64,000 nucleotides of DNA from Deltaproteobacteria bacterium (GCA_029552245.1 JAKPDW010000064.1:57128-121127), one strand, 5' to 3'; shown: positions 24,877 through 34,938, counted from the first letter of the stretch. Translations and numbers: made by a program. The notes: generated by a model from the sequence alone, not told the origin.

Positions 24877-26511
24877 TCATCGGGCCTGCACCCCGTCTAT
24901 CCACGTCTGCACGACCTTGCTGGTATCCTGAAACGGGTCCCCGTCGACGACGCAGAACGTTGCGGGCACACCCTCGACAAGACCCTGCCAATCTATACCC
25001 AGAGAATGCGCAGCCCCCTCTGTCCCGGCCGTGAGCGCCTCCTGCGCAGAGATGCGTTCACCGGGATCGAACACCGTGCCGTCGTCCTTTTTCCTGTCCA
25101 CGGCACGCCGGATGTTGTGGAGCGGGTCATCGACCCCGCAGGGCCCGTCCGAGCTCACGCACACCTTCACCCCCCTGTCGAGCAAGCTCCTGAGCGGAAA
25201 CGCCTTGAGGGTGGGAAGCGCGCCCTTCTTCTCGATGGTGCGGGCATAGGACGGGATGAACCCGGGCTGGAGGGACGCCGTCGCGCCGCAGCCGGCGAAG
25301 TCGTCCAGGTCGTCTTCTCCCATGATGAGGAGGTGCTCCACCGAGGCCCCTGCAGGCCTCAGGCGCCTGACGACATCGGCCGCCTGCCTGGCCGCCACGT
25401 TTCCCAGGGCGTGCATGACGAGCCGGTATCCCTTCTCCGCAAACGGTCGCGCCTTCTCGACGAGCTCGGCGGTATCCGGAAACCTCAGGTACGGCATGAC
25501 CACCCTTGTTCCCTTGACGACGATCTTCTGCTCGAGGAGGAGCCGCATGGGCCACAGGCTCCGCTCGTTCAGGCAGTCGCGAGCCGCCCTGAGGCCCGCC
25601 CTGACCGCACCTGCAAGCGGCATGGAGGCCGCCGTCCGGTGTGCACCGTCCAGGAAGAACTTCACGCTCTTGGGTGCATGCCCGCTCTGAAGGGCATGCT
25701 CGAGGTCTCGGGGCCCGGGAGGAGCGAACATGCTCTCGTGCGCCGTGACAGACCAGCTGATCTTGAGCGGGGTATACCCTTGGACGTCCTCGAGCAGCTC
25801 CTGGACATCCGAGGGAACGCCTGGATCGTGCACGTGCGTGAGGCCCATGGCGAGGCACCTGCGGGCCTCACGAAGAACGACGTTGCGTTTTTCCTCCCTG
25901 CCGAGCGGGCTGAACGTTTCCCGGTAGAAGGCGGACGCGACCCTGCCGAATGCATCCTCCCACACGGTACCACGGGGTGAGCCGTCTCGGAGGGTATCGA
26001 GGTCGCCCTTGACACGCAGCGCCTGCGGGTCGACCCCTGACCTGAGCAAGGCCTGAGACGAGACAAGGCCTCGATGAAGGGTGGTGTCTGCGACCAAGAC
26101 CGGCGTTTTTCCGGCGACCGCGTCTATTTCCCGCAGGGACGGGGGATCGGGAACCCTCCATGCGGTATGGTCCATGCGGGAAAAGAGCACCCATCCACCG
26201 GGATCCCGGTTGGACCTGCACGCCTGGTCGATGGCGTCGAGGGCATCCTCCTTCGACTTCCACGTCGAGGCATCACCGTGCATGCTCATGAAGGCGGTCA
26301 CGAAGAAATGCCGGTGCGCGTCCATGAGCCCCGGTATGACGTGCATGCCCATAAGGTCTATGACCGTGCCGCCCGGGTCACCCTCCTCACCGTGGCGAAA
26401 GATCCGCGCTATCCGACCTTCTCTCACGCGCATCCCCCCTCTGAAGCACTGGAGCGGGCGGAAGGCCCAGAGGAAGGCGTTGGTGAGCGTGACATCCCGT
26501 GGGCGGTCCAT
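24877..26511 (-). CDS. Amidohydrolase family 3 protein (YtcJ-like)
   Basis: 544 aa. A metal-dependent hydrolase with a composite beta-barrel plus TIM barrel. Visible ligands are HxH in PGLMDAHRHFF, His in LVMHALGN, His in ASVEHLLIM and Asp in VSSDGPCGVDDPLHN; the C-terminal barrel segment is AHSLGIDWQGLVEGVPATFC. Length fits the YtcJ/exoenzyme-regulatory group. Substrates in this family range from N-acyl amino acids to lactams; amide hydrolysis to release an amino acid for the downstream aminotransferase is inference. It follows ald by 20 nt with AGGAGG 7 nt before the ATG. Confidence 0.9.
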   Translation of the reverse strand: MDRPRDVTLTNAFLWAFRPLQCFRGGMRVREGRIARIFRHGEEGDPGGTVIDLMGMHVIPGLMDAHRHFFVTAFMSMHGDASTWKSKEDALDAIDQACRSNRDPGGWVLFSRMDHTAWRVPDPPSLREIDAVAGKTPVLVADTTLHRGLVSSQALLRSGVDPQALRVKGDLDTLRDGSPRGTVWEDAFGRVASAFYRETFSPLGREEKRNVVLREARRCLAMGLTHVHDPGVPSDVQELLEDVQGYTPLKISWSVTAHESMFAPPGPRDLEHALQSGHAPKSVKFFLDGAHRTAASMPLAGAVRAGLRAARDCLNERSLWPMRLLLEQKIVVKGTRVVMPYLRFPDTAELVEKARPFAEKGYRLVMHALGNVAARQAADVVRRLRPAGASVEHLLIMGEDDLDDFAGCGATASLQPGFIPSYARTIEKKGALPTLKAFPLRSLLDRGVKVCVSSDGPCGVDDPLHNIRRAVDRKKDDGTVFDPGERISAQEALTAGTEGAAHSLGIDWQGLVEGVPATFCVVDGDPFQDTSKVVQTWIDGVQAR

Positions 26512-26531
26512 CCTTTCCCTCCTCGTTCGTG

Positions 26532-27641
26532 TCACGCCGAGCGGTATACCACGTATTCCATGGCGAACGCCTCGGCCACCTTCCGGTTCGTGACGGCGCC
26601 GTCGACGACATTGAGTCCGCGCGCGAGCGCAGGGTTCTCTTTCAAGGCGCCCTGCCAGGTTTTGTCCGCAAGCAGGAGCACATAGGGCAGGGTGGCGTTG
26701 GTGAGCGCGAGGGTGGATGTCCGGGGGACCGCCCCGGGCATGTTGGCCACGCAGTAATGAACGATACACTCTTCCACGTAGGTGGGGTTGTCATGGGTCG
26801 TGGGCCTGCTCGTCTCGGCGCACCCGCCCTGGTCGATGGCTATGTCCACGAGCACCGAGCCAGGCTCCATCTTCCTCAACAGGTCCCTGGTGATGAGGTG
26901 CGGGGCCTGAGCCCCGGGTATGAGCACGGAGCAGATCACGAGGTCTGCATCGACGACGCTCTCCTCCACGTTTCCCGCGTTGGCCAAGAGGATCACGGCG
27001 CGGGAGTGGAAGATGTCCTCCAGGTAGTTGAGCCGCTGCTGGTTGATGTCGAGGACGGTCACCTGGGCCCCGAGCCCTATGGCAAGGTGGGCGGCGTTCA
27101 CACCAGAGACCCCGGCCCCGATGATGGCCACCTTGCCCGGCCTCACGCCGGGCACGCCGGACAGGAGGATCCCCTTGCCCCCGTGCGATGCCTCGAGGCA
27201 CGCACACCCGACCTGGACGGCGAGTCTTCCCGCGATCGCACTCATGGGCGCGAGCAGGGGCAGGGAACCGTCGTCGAGCTGGATCGTCTCGTAGGCGATA
27301 GCGATGACCCTCCTTGACATGAGCTCCCGGGTGAGCGCCTCGTTCGCCGCCAGGTGGAGGTAAGTGAACAGGACGAGGCCCTCGCGGAGGAACCGATACT
27401 CCGCCTCGACGGGTTCTTTCACCTTGACGATCATGTCCGAGCCCGACCATACCCGGTCCGCGCTCTCCACGACCAGGGCCCCTGCCTGTTCGTACGCGGC
27501 GTCGGGGATTCCCGAGCCGAGCCCGAGTCCGCTCTGAACGCACACCTCGTGCCCGTGGTGGACCAGGGTCCTGACACCCACCGGCGTGATCGCCGCCCGA
27601 CCCTCTCCAGGCTTGACCTCTCTCGGAACACCGTCCTTCAT
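26532..27641 (-). CDS. ald: Alanine dehydrogenase
   Basis: 369 aa; reversible NAD-dependent oxidation of L-alanine to pyruvate and ammonia. Characteristic segments are VPREVKPGEGRAAITPVGV (slightly changed from KEIKxxExRVxxTP), VKVKEP with a substrate lysine, YLHLAA (catalytic His), AIAYETIQ and the NAD-binding VAIIGAGVSGVNAAHLA. First gene of the operon. It probably recycles alanine formed by the aminotransferase. The start lies about 30 nt downstream of the predicted transcription start inside the operator. Confidence 0.95.
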   Translation of the reverse strand: MKDGVPREVKPGEGRAAITPVGVRTLVHHGHEVCVQSGLGLGSGIPDAAYEQAGALVVESADRVWSGSDMIVKVKEPVEAEYRFLREGLVLFTYLHLAANEALTRELMSRRVIAIAYETIQLDDGSLPLLAPMSAIAGRLAVQVGCACLEASHGGKGILLSGVPGVRPGKVAIIGAGVSGVNAAHLAIGLGAQVTVLDINQQRLNYLEDIFHSRAVILLANAGNVEESVVDADLVICSVLIPGAQAPHLITRDLLRKMEPGSVLVDIAIDQGGCAETSRPTTHDNPTYVEECIVHYCVANMPGAVPRTSTLALTNATLPYVLLLADKTWQGALKENPALARGLNVVDGAVTNRKVAEAFAMEYVVYRSA

Positions 27642-27659
27642 GTCTCTCCCCCCCCATTT

Positions 27660-27675
27660 TTAGTCAGTTGACTAA
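27660..27675. promoter_or_regulatory. Palindromic operator (TetR-type) at the ald operon promoter
   Basis: TTAGTCA-GT-TGACTAA is a perfect 7-2-7 inverted repeat. It lies immediately downstream of the -10 element and over the predicted transcription start of ald, the position expected for a repressor. The TetR protein encoded at the end of the same operon is the obvious candidate ligand (inference). Confidence 0.7.
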
Positions 27676-27676
27676 C

Positions 27677-27706
27677 TTAATAACAGAACCGTGAAGAAGC
27701 TGTCAA
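27677..27706 (-). promoter_or_regulatory. Sigma-70 type promoter of the ald operon
   Basis: On the minus strand, a perfect TTGACA (27706-27701) is followed by an 18-bp spacer and TATTAA (27682-27677). The start site would be about 27670, within the palindrome. Confidence 0.65.
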
Positions 27707-28031
27707 GGGTTTTTTCCCACGGAATGGTACGACGAAAGACCGAGCCTCTCTCCGCGGTGATGACGACGGGCTCACAGCGACCTGGGGTCGCCGCCCGGGC
27801 CCAGGCAGGAATCCCTGTCGGCGGTCACACGGCCAGTGCCATGAAGGGTATCCCCCCATGAGACCTTGCCCGATGCCATCGTGGGCCCTTCTCCTGGGAG
27901 ATGGAACGCCCGCTGCAGGAAGACCCTGCGCTCGGCATGATGGCGCTCGGCATCGAGCACGGCGGATCCACCCGTCTTCCCGAGGGTGCGCCTCGAGCCC
28001 ACCCTAAGCAGACAGCCTCAGATAGGCCTTG
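27707..28031. other. Intergenic region, no gene seen
   Basis: About 325 nt between the ald promoter and the 3' end of the chemoreceptor gene. The possible ORFs here have no family motif or ribosome-binding site. No clear terminator was seen. Confidence 0.5.
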
Positions 28032-29675
28032 TCATGCCAGGGACGTCTTGAACCTCTTCACGTCCTGGGCCAAGACAGAGGCCGCGGTCCTCAGGCTGTC
28101 GAGGGTGCTCGCGAGTTCCTCCACCGTGGATGCGTTGTGCTGGGTGGTTGTGTCGATCTGGGAGATGGCCCGGGTGAGCTCGCCTATGTTCTGGATCTGC
28201 TCGGTGCTCGAGGTGTTGATCACGTCCATCATCCTGAAGAAGTATTCCATCCTGCTCACCAGGTCCTCGATGGAGGTCGAGGTCTTCTGCATGACCTCAT
28301 CGCCTTCCCTGATCCTCTTTACCGTCTCGTTTATGAGCTCCTTGATCTGGCCTGCGGCCTGGGCCGAACGCTGCGCGAGCGACCGCACCTCGCCTGCCAC
28401 CACCGCGAAGCCCTTCCCGTGCTCCCCTGCGCGGGCCGCCTCCACGGATGCATTCAAGGCGAGCAGGTTCGTGTGGAAGGCCACCTCGTTCACCGTGAGC
28501 ACGATGTCGCCTATCTTCTTCGAGTCCCTGGAGATCCCGTCGATGGCCCTGGCGAGTTCCCCGAACACCTTCTTGCTCTGCTCGATGACCGCCGTGATGG
28601 CGTGAGAGCTCTCCTGCCCTTCCCGCACGAGTTCCTCGTTGCTCTTGACGGACCCGTTCATCTCCTCGATGGACGCGGATATCTCCTCCACCGCCGCAGC
28701 CTGTTCCTGGGTGGCTTGTGCCAGCTGCTGGGACCCCTCGCTCACCTCCTCGATGCTCTGGTGCAGCTGGAGGGACAGATCGCGCACGTGTGCAACGATG
28801 CTCTCCATGTCGTCCATGAACTCGTTGAACCAGAAGGCCAGTTCGCCGAGCTCGTTGAGCCCCGTCACGTGGAGCCTCTTGGTGAGATCGCCCTGTCCAT
28901 GGGCTATGTCCTGCAGCATGACCGACATGTTCCCCACCGACATCCGGATGCCCCGTGCGAGGAGGTAACCGTTGATCAGGGTGAGCACCAGCGCCTCGAA
29001 CAGGACGATGTAGAACCCGAGCTGGATCTCGGAAAGATCGAGGCCGGTCATGATCGAGAGGCAGATGGTGCCGATGATGATACCCAAGGGCGGCAGTGCG
29101 GTCAGGACCATGGTTGCGAAAAGCTTCTGGGAGGTGCTCAGGCTGAAAGGCCGGTGACTCGAATCCAGGATGCCCTTCATGCTGCAGCGCCTGTAGAACG
29201 GGAGGAGGCTGTTCTCTGATGCGAGGTAGAAGAACGGCACCACCAAGAGCGCGGTCATGAGCAGGGCGATGGTCCCGAACACGGCCTCGTAACCGGAGAT
29301 GAGCCCCTTCATGTAGAACGTGCCGATACAGATGGGGATCGCAGACGGCGCCCACCTCACGAACACGACCACCGCCTCCACGAGGGGGAGTATCGACGTG
29401 GATCGTACGGCCGCGGCGACCTCCTCGTCCTCCCAGTGCTCCTTGTTCATGAGATCCACGGCCGGCTTCACCAGCACGTACTTCGCAGCCGCCCCCATCA
29501 CGAGGCCGACGATACCCGCCAGCGCCGCGACCGTGACCGCAAGGCCAAGGTTGTCATGGATCCCCTGCGCGGTCTTCAAGAAGAAGAACAGCAGGGTCGG
29601 TATGAGAACGACCGCGGTGATGTTCTCCTGGAACAAGAGCGGCCTGACGAACAGCGTCTTCGTACCCTCTTTCAT
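28032..29675 (-). CDS. Methyl-accepting chemotaxis protein with multi-pass membrane sensor
   Basis: 547 aa. The N-terminal about 240 residues hold roughly six membrane segments and no periplasmic ligand domain, so sensing is probably in the membrane or cytoplasm. A HAMP-like linker (about 245-300: [20 protein letters not shown]) leads to a coiled-coil signalling domain. The hairpin tip [20 protein letters not shown] is close to the canonical MCP sequence. No CheR/B pentapeptide is seen at the C-terminus. The N-terminal architecture resembles that of some adenylate-cyclase-like sensors. The start is ATG 29675 with GGGGGG 6 nt upstream. It is divergent from the peptidase gene at 29869. Confidence 0.9.
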   Translation of the reverse strand: MKEGTKTLFVRPLLFQENITAVVLIPTLLFFFLKTAQGIHDNLGLAVTVAALAGIVGLVMGAAAKYVLVKPAVDLMNKEHWEDEEVAAAVRSTSILPLVEAVVVFVRWAPSAIPICIGTFYMKGLISGYEAVFGTIALLMTALLVVPFFYLASENSLLPFYRRCSMKGILDSSHRPFSLSTSQKLFATMVLTALPPLGIIIGTICLSIMTGLDLSEIQLGFYIVLFEALVLTLINGYLLARGIRMSVGNMSVMLQDIAHGQGDLTKRLHVTGLNELGELAFWFNEFMDDMESIVAHVRDLSLQLHQSIEEVSEGSQQLAQATQEQAAAVEEISASIEEMNGSVKSNEELVREGQESSHAITAVIEQSKKVFGELARAIDGISRDSKKIGDIVLTVNEVAFHTNLLALNASVEAARAGEHGKGFAVVAGEVRSLAQRSAQAAGQIKELINETVKRIREGDEVMQKTSTSIEDLVSRMEYFFRMMDVINTSSTEQIQNIGELTRAISQIDTTTQHNASTVEELASTLDSLRTAASVLAQDVKRFKTSLA

Positions 29676-29868
29676 CGATGCCCCCCAAACGTTTCCCCGG
29701 TACAGGTCGTCTCGATCGACAACCGTGAGGTTGTGCTCCTTATCGGCTCCCAACCCCCTTTTCTTTATGGTTTTTTCGCGGTCATGGGGCGCACCTTGGG
29801 GGGTCGGCCTTGACGCGCGGGGATGCCTGGTCCAAGATGGTCTCGAGCAGTTATCCAAGGGGTGATCG

Positions 29869-30864
29869 ATGAAGGGGCCCGGCATCGCTGAAGGTACAGA
29901 CGACACGGTGAACGCGCCGCCGGCCCCCTCGCGGGCGTTCGTGCCCGCATGCGCACTCCTCGCTTTCACGCTTTCATGCCTTCCCCTTGAGCTTTTCGCT
30001 TACGGTCGTGGACTGATGAGCCTCGAGACCCCCGCCTTCACGGTGAGGTACAGCCCGGGTCTCGAGCATGCTGCGGAGGCGGTTATGCGCCTCTACCCCG
30101 CGGCTGCGAACCAGGTTTCTTCGCGGTCGGGCATCGCCGTGGACTTCAGGCCCACCATCGTCGTCGTCGCCGACAGGGAGGTCTTCGAACGCGCGACCTC
30201 GAGCGGCCGCACCGTCGCCTATGCCGTTCCGGCAAGCTCGCTCGTGGTGATCGACTACCCGAGGGCGAGCGCAGACCCTTTCGGCACGAAAGGGATCCTC
30301 GTCCACGAACTCTGCCACCTCGCCCTCCACAGCCGCATCCCGGGCATCCCGAGGTGGCTCGACGAGGGGGTCGCCATGTGGGCGAGCGAGGGGGTGGGTG
30401 AGCTCCTGGGCGGCGCCAAGAGACGCCCGCTCTCCTGGCTCGCGGTAAGCGGGGCTCTGCCGAGGCTTCAATCACTCGAGTCGTCGTTCCCGGGCGACGA
30501 GGACGGCCTCGCCCTCGCCTACGAAATGAGCAGGAGTTTCGTCGATTTCCTTGCGGCAGGCCACGGAAAGGACAGCATCCCCAACCTGCTTTCAGCCCTC
30601 GGCTCCGGGATGGGCCTGGAAGAGGGTTTCAGGGTCTCCTTCGGCGCGGGGGTGCACGAGCTCGAGGAAAGGTGGAGGCAGAGCCTGGCCACGCCTTCGG
30701 CTATAGCCGGGTTCCTCTTGAAGGATACCGCCGCGATCCTGTTGTCCGTCTCGGCCATCGTGACCGTCTTGGCCTTCGTGCGCTACCGGTCGAGAAGGAA
30801 GGCGCTCGGGGAGATGGCCGAGGACGAGGCTGACAAAGAGGTAGACGGGCACCGCGGCCTGTAG
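29869..30864 (+). CDS. Membrane-anchored gluzincin metallopeptidase (peptidase MA-like)
   Basis: 331 aa. The N-terminal signal or anchor covers about residues 24-44. The zinc site is HELCH in [13 protein letters not shown], followed 19 residues on by Glu in [11 protein letters not shown], the gluzincin order seen in the Peptidase_MA families. A C-terminal membrane helix lies at about 283-304, with a short charged tail. It is probably exported with the catalytic domain outside; substrate unknown. AAGGGG precedes ATG 29869. Confidence 0.82.
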   Translation: MKGPGIAEGTDDTVNAPPAPSRAFVPACALLAFTLSCLPLELFAYGRGLMSLETPAFTVRYSPGLEHAAEAVMRLYPAAANQVSSRSGIAVDFRPTIVVVADREVFERATSSGRTVAYAVPASSLVVIDYPRASADPFGTKGILVHELCHLALHSRIPGIPRWLDEGVAMWASEGVGELLGGAKRRPLSWLAVSGALPRLQSLESSFPGDEDGLALAYEMSRSFVDFLAAGHGKDSIPNLLSALGSGMGLEEGFRVSFGAGVHELEERWRQSLATPSAIAGFLLKDTAAILLSVSAIVTVLAFVRYRSRRKALGEMAEDEADKEVDGHRGL

Positions 30865-31012
30865 CCGCTGAGAGTCGGCCGGACGCCCGGGCTCGACCCG
30901 TCCGTCGACCCCTTCGCTCCTTAGCCGCCGGGCCTCCTGCCCGGGCCGATCGGGGTCCGCCCCCTTCGGGGCCGGCCCGTCTCCGGGCGGAACGAACAGC
31001 CGGGGGAGTCTC

Positions 31013-31936
31013 TTACCCGAGCTCACGCCTGGCTCGAGCCAGGTCGATCACGTCCAGGTCCACGGCCACGACCACGTCATCGTGGAGGGCGCGCGCCTCC
31101 CTGAGGAATCCGTCGGTGTCCGTGTAGCGCTGGGAGTAGTGCGTGAGCACCAGCCTCTTCACGCCGGAGGCCTTTGCGATGCGGCCGGCCTGGGAGGCGG
31201 TGAGGTGCCCGTACTCCGAGGCCGCACGCTCCATGTCGGAGAGGTACGTGGCCTCCATGACGCACAGATCGGCCCCCGCCGCGAGACCATGGGCGGCCTC
31301 GCACACCCTCGTGTCCATCACGAACGCGAACCTCTGGCCCCTGCGCAAGGTGCCGAGTTCCTCGACCTTGAACACCCTGCCGTCTTTTTCCAGCGACCCT
31401 CTGGACTTGAGGAGCGCCGCTTCGGCGCCTGCTATCCCGGCTTGTGCCAGCCTGGCGGGGTCGAGCGTGAACGAGTCCCTCTCGTCTATGCGGTACCCGA
31501 AGGTATCCACCGTGTGATCGAGCCTGAAGGCCCTTACCGTCATCTTCGCGTCCTCGTGCACGACGCCCTCGTCGCATACCGCCCGGGCGTGGATGCGTGC
31601 CGCAGGGAAGTAGATGCAGGCGTTTTGGAGCCTCTCGAAGAACACCTGGCCAGAGGCCGGGTAGAAGACCTCCACCTCGTGAGGCACCCTGTCGAGGGAG
31701 ATGCGCTGGATGACGCCTGCGAGACCCAGGCAGTGGTCGCCGTGGAAGTGGGTGATGAAGATCTTGGTGACGGCGCTCGCGGGGATGCCGGCCAGGAGCA
31801 TCTGTCGCTGCGTGCCCTCACCGGGGTCGAAGAGGAACCCCTCGTCGTCGAAACGGAGAAAGTACCCGTTCTGGTTCCTTACGCGGTTGGGCACCTGGCT
31901 CGCCGTCCCCAGCACGATGAGCTTGCGTTCGGACAT
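31013..31936 (-). CDS. rnz: Ribonuclease Z
   Basis: 307 aa; tRNA 3' end processing endonuclease of the MBL fold. Zinc motif THFHGDHCLGL, PGEGTQRQ in the loop before it, VMDTRVCEA and the C-terminal YGHLTASQAG with His, then LTHYSQRY, match RNase Z. It lies divergent from the acyl-CoA ligase gene. tRNAs in this window encode CCA, which RNase Z can leave intact in some bacteria; its role there may be broader RNA turnover. Confidence 0.92.
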   Translation of the reverse strand: MSERKLIVLGTASQVPNRVRNQNGYFLRFDDEGFLFDPGEGTQRQMLLAGIPASAVTKIFITHFHGDHCLGLAGVIQRISLDRVPHEVEVFYPASGQVFFERLQNACIYFPAARIHARAVCDEGVVHEDAKMTVRAFRLDHTVDTFGYRIDERDSFTLDPARLAQAGIAGAEAALLKSRGSLEKDGRVFKVEELGTLRRGQRFAFVMDTRVCEAAHGLAAGADLCVMEATYLSDMERAASEYGHLTASQAGRIAKASGVKRLVLTHYSQRYTDTDGFLREARALHDDVVVAVDLDVIDLARARRELG

Positions 31937-32051
31937 GACCCGATCACCTTCCCACAAACACCGGCCGAGCGCAAGCGCGCAGGGCCCCCGGCCCGGGCTT
32001 CGCTCGAGGTGCATGGGGGGGTCGGGGATCAAGGTACGATCGAAAATGTAC

Positions 32052-32080
32052 TTGACACCCACTCCTCGGCGTTGTGTATA
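32052..32080 (+). promoter_or_regulatory. Sigma-70 type promoter of the acyl-CoA ligase gene
   Basis: Perfect TTGACA (32052-32057), 17-bp spacer, then TGTATA (32075-32080; weak -10). Leader of about 28 nt to ATG 32115. Confidence 0.45.
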
Positions 32081-32114
32081 TCCAGCACCCACGAAACTCA
32101 GCCAGGGAGGAACC

Positions 32115-33917
32115 ATGCCCGACTACACGCTCGACAAACCGGACAACCTCGTCGACTTCCTCGAGGAAAGCGTAGCCGCATACCCTTCGAGCCCCTTCCT
32201 GGGAACCAAGAAGGCCCCGGGCCGCTACGAGTGGATAACATACCGTGATTTCGGCGCGAGGGTCGACAGGGTCAGGGCGGGCCTCGCCTCCCTGGGGGTC
32301 AAGAAGGGCGACGCGGTGGGCATCATCGCCAACAACCGCACCGAGTGGGCCATCTGCGCGTACGCGACCTACGGGCTGGTGGCGCGCTGGGTTCCCATGT
32401 ACGAGGCGGAACTCCCGTCCACGTGGAGATACATCGTCTCGGACAGCGGCATCAAGGTTCTCTTCTGTTCAAACCGGTCCGTCATGGACAAGGTGAAGGA
32501 CTTCCCGAGCACCATCCCGAGCCTCGAGAGGCTCATCCTCATCGAGGGTGAGGGCCCCGGCTCACTCCAGGAGCTCGAGGAGATCGGCGCGAAAAACCCT
32601 GTGCCCTCCACGAAGCCCGACCCGGACGACGTGGCCGCCCTCATCTACACCTCCGGGACCACGGGCGACCCCAAGGGCGTGCTCCTCACCCACGGCAACT
32701 TCACGAGCAACTCTCTGGCAGGCCAGAAGTTCTACCCCGAGTTCAAGCACGGGGACGTGCTGCTCAGCATCCTTCCGTGGGCCCACTCGTACGCCCAGAC
32801 GGCCGAGCTCTACACGGTCACCCGCCTCGGCGCTCAGCTCGGCATCATGGGGGGCATCGACACCCTCGCCGAGGACATGCTCGCGGTGAGGCCCACCTTC
32901 CTCATCGCGGTGCCCCGCGTGTTCAACAAGATCTACGACGGCATCTTCGCGCGCATGGGCCAGGAGAAAGGCCTCAAGAAGAAGCTCTTCTTCATGGCGG
33001 TGGAGAGCGCGAAGAAGAGGCGCATGCTCAAGGCCGAGGGCAGGAGGGACCCGATCCTGGACCTCAAGGTCGCGCTCCTGGACAGGCTCGTGTTCTCCAA
33101 GATCAGGGAACGCTTCGGCGGGAGGCTCAGGGGCGCCATGACCGCCAGCGCGGCCATGAACCCCGAGATCGCCGGGTTCTTCTTCGACATCGGCATCCCC
33201 ACCTACGACTGTTACGGCATGACCGAGACCTCGCCCGCGGTCACGATGAACTGCCCGTCCGCCTACAAACTGGGAAGCGTCGGCAGACCCATCGACAAGG
33301 TGAAGGTCGTCATCGATTCCTCGGTCGTGGAGGAAGGCGCCGAGGACGGGGAGATCGTGGTGTACGGGCCCAACGTCATGAAGGGCTACCACAACAAGCC
33401 CGAGGCCACGGCAGCGGTCATGACGCCTGACGGCGGCATCCGGACCGGCGACAGGGGCAGGTTCGACAAGGACGGGTTCCTCTACATAACGGGCCGCATC
33501 AAGGAACAGTACAAGCTGGAGAACGGCAAGTTCGTCTTCCCGGCCGCCCTCGAGGAGGACATCCGCCTCATCCCGTACATAGAGAACGCCATGGTCTACG
33601 GCGAGAACAAGCCGTACAACATCTGCATCGTGATCCCCGACTTCGCGGTGCTCGGCAAGTACGCCCGCGAAAACGGGCTCCCGACCGAACCCGAAGAGCT
33701 CGTGAGACGCAAGGAGGTCTACGACCTCATCGCGGACGAGGTGAACAAGGCCCTCAAGGGAAAGTACGGCGGTTACGAAATACCGAAGAAGTTCCTGATC
33801 CTGAGCCAGAACTTCTCGGTCGACGACGGCACCCTGACCCAGACCCTCAAGGTCAAGCGCCGCGTGGTGATCCAGAGGCTCAAGGACTCGATCGAGGCGC
33901 TCTACGAGAAAAAGTGA
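32115..33917 (+). CDS. Long-chain acyl-CoA synthetase (AMP-forming)
   Basis: 600 aa ANL-superfamily enzyme. The P-loop YTSGTTGDPKGVLLTHGN, the adenylate motif YGMTETSPAV, TGDRGRFDKDGFLYITGRIKEQYKLENGK and a C-terminal catalytic-lysine region (LTQTLKVKRR) are present. Length and sequence style fit the long-chain fatty acyl-CoA ligases (FAA1/FadD15 type) rather than acetyl-CoA synthetase. It activates fatty acids for degradation or lipid synthesis. GGGAGG precedes ATG 32115. The enoyl-CoA hydratase gene 2 kb downstream may act in the same route but is not in the same transcript. Confidence 0.92.
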   Translation: MPDYTLDKPDNLVDFLEESVAAYPSSPFLGTKKAPGRYEWITYRDFGARVDRVRAGLASLGVKKGDAVGIIANNRTEWAICAYATYGLVARWVPMYEAELPSTWRYIVSDSGIKVLFCSNRSVMDKVKDFPSTIPSLERLILIEGEGPGSLQELEEIGAKNPVPSTKPDPDDVAALIYTSGTTGDPKGVLLTHGNFTSNSLAGQKFYPEFKHGDVLLSILPWAHSYAQTAELYTVTRLGAQLGIMGGIDTLAEDMLAVRPTFLIAVPRVFNKIYDGIFARMGQEKGLKKKLFFMAVESAKKRRMLKAEGRRDPILDLKVALLDRLVFSKIRERFGGRLRGAMTASAAMNPEIAGFFFDIGIPTYDCYGMTETSPAVTMNCPSAYKLGSVGRPIDKVKVVIDSSVVEEGAEDGEIVVYGPNVMKGYHNKPEATAAVMTPDGGIRTGDRGRFDKDGFLYITGRIKEQYKLENGKFVFPAALEEDIRLIPYIENAMVYGENKPYNICIVIPDFAVLGKYARENGLPTEPEELVRRKEVYDLIADEVNKALKGKYGGYEIPKKFLILSQNFSVDDGTLTQTLKVKRRVVIQRLKDSIEALYEKK

Positions 33918-34223
33918 CGGCCGGAGGCCCCTCTCGGGTTACACGGACACGCTCGAGCGAGACCCGTCACGGCGGCCCCTTTCGCCTGCGCCGCCGGCTA
34001 TCGTCCCAGGGCGGTGCATCTCCACCCCCCCGGCCGCGGCCGGGCAGAACCACCGCCCACAACCGGCGGCGCGCACGCACACAGGCCTTAAGCCCCTGCC
34101 TTCGCCCGGCCGGCAGATGACCATCCCCATGCGCCGTTCAACCCCGAGGGTCTCGAGGGTGGGTAGGGTCGTCGCGCCCTCTCGTGTTCGACCCTGCTCT
34201 CGAGACATGCCTGACGGTACGTC
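33918..34223. other. Intergenic region, no gene seen
   Basis: About 306 nt between the convergent acyl-CoA ligase and dodecin genes. Very G+C-rich; nothing recognisable. Confidence 0.5.
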
Positions 34224-34439
34224 CTAGTCCTTCCCGAGGTACTTGAACGAGAGGCTCAACTTCGTGCGGTAGTTGACGACCTTGCCATCCTCGATCTGAA
34301 GGTCGAGTTCCACCACCTCCGCGATCCTCAGGTCCTTGATGGTCTTGGACGCCGTCGCCACGGCGGCCTCCGCGGCCTTCTCCCAGGAAACGGGGCTGGT
34401 CCCTATGATCTCGATCACCTTGTAGACGCTCTCAGCCAT
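34224..34439 (-). CDS. Dodecin-family protein (copy 1)
   Basis: 71 aa. The dodecin pattern is clear: YKVIEIIGTSPVSWEKAAEA followed by ASKTIKDLRIAEVVELDLQI and a final beta strand. Dodecins form hollow dodecamers that store flavins or related ligands. The flavin-stacking Trp usually found in LRWFEV is absent (LRIAEV), so flavin binding in the usual way is doubtful. AAGGAGG lies 6 nt before the ATG. It is the second of two tandem copies. Confidence 0.9.
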   Translation of the reverse strand: MAESVYKVIEIIGTSPVSWEKAAEAAVATASKTIKDLRIAEVVELDLQIEDGKVVNYRTKLSLSFKYLGKD

Positions 34440-34520
34440 GACACCCTCCTTTCACGAACCGTCCAGCCGGTACGACCCTTCGTTAGCGCAGGCGCCCATA
34501 AAGACCCGGCGGCGGCCGTC

Positions 34521-34775
34521 TCACCACCGGGCCCCCTTCTGGTGATACTTGGGGGTCAAGGAGAAGATCATGTGATACCTGAAGGAAACCCTCAGCCTCG
34601 CTCTAAAGAGCGGCCTGCCTTCTTCGTCTGCGTGCATGTCCAGCCTCACCACCTCCGCGATCCGCAGGTCCGTGAGGGTCTCGGACGCCTCTGCGACAGC
34701 CGTCTCAGCCGCTTTCTCCCATGAAACCGGGCTCGTGCCCACAAGCTCGATCACCTGGTATTCTCGCTCAGCCAT
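34521..34775 (-). CDS. Dodecin-family protein (copy 2)
   Basis: 84 aa, close to copy 1: YQVIELVGTSPVSWEKAAET and LTDLRIAEVVRLDMHADEEG. It has a longer C-terminus (FSLTPKYHQKGARW). Like copy 1 it has Ile-Ala in place of the flavin-stacking Trp-Phe. AGGAG lies 7 nt before ATG 34775. The 81-nt gap to copy 1 suggests one transcript and a local duplication followed by divergence. Confidence 0.88.
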   Translation of the reverse strand: MAEREYQVIELVGTSPVSWEKAAETAVAEASETLTDLRIAEVVRLDMHADEEGRPLFRARLRVSFRYHMIFSLTPKYHQKGARW

Positions 34776-34938
34776 ACATGGCTCCTTTCGGTCTGCCACG
34801 CCAGGGCGCGAAAGCGCCCCGCCCTCCTCCCACAACGCCGCCGTCTCTCTCGAAGACCTCCCGGAGGATGCCGTTTCCCCGGCAACGGGCCCGTCCCGAC
34901 CGTCCTCCTCGAGTGCGCCGCCTCCTCTGTCATTCTGA

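Noticed and set aside
27707..28031. Small minus-strand ORFs between ald and the chemoreceptor
   Set aside because: No ribosome-binding site or motif; they overlap the promoter region of ald on the upstream side.
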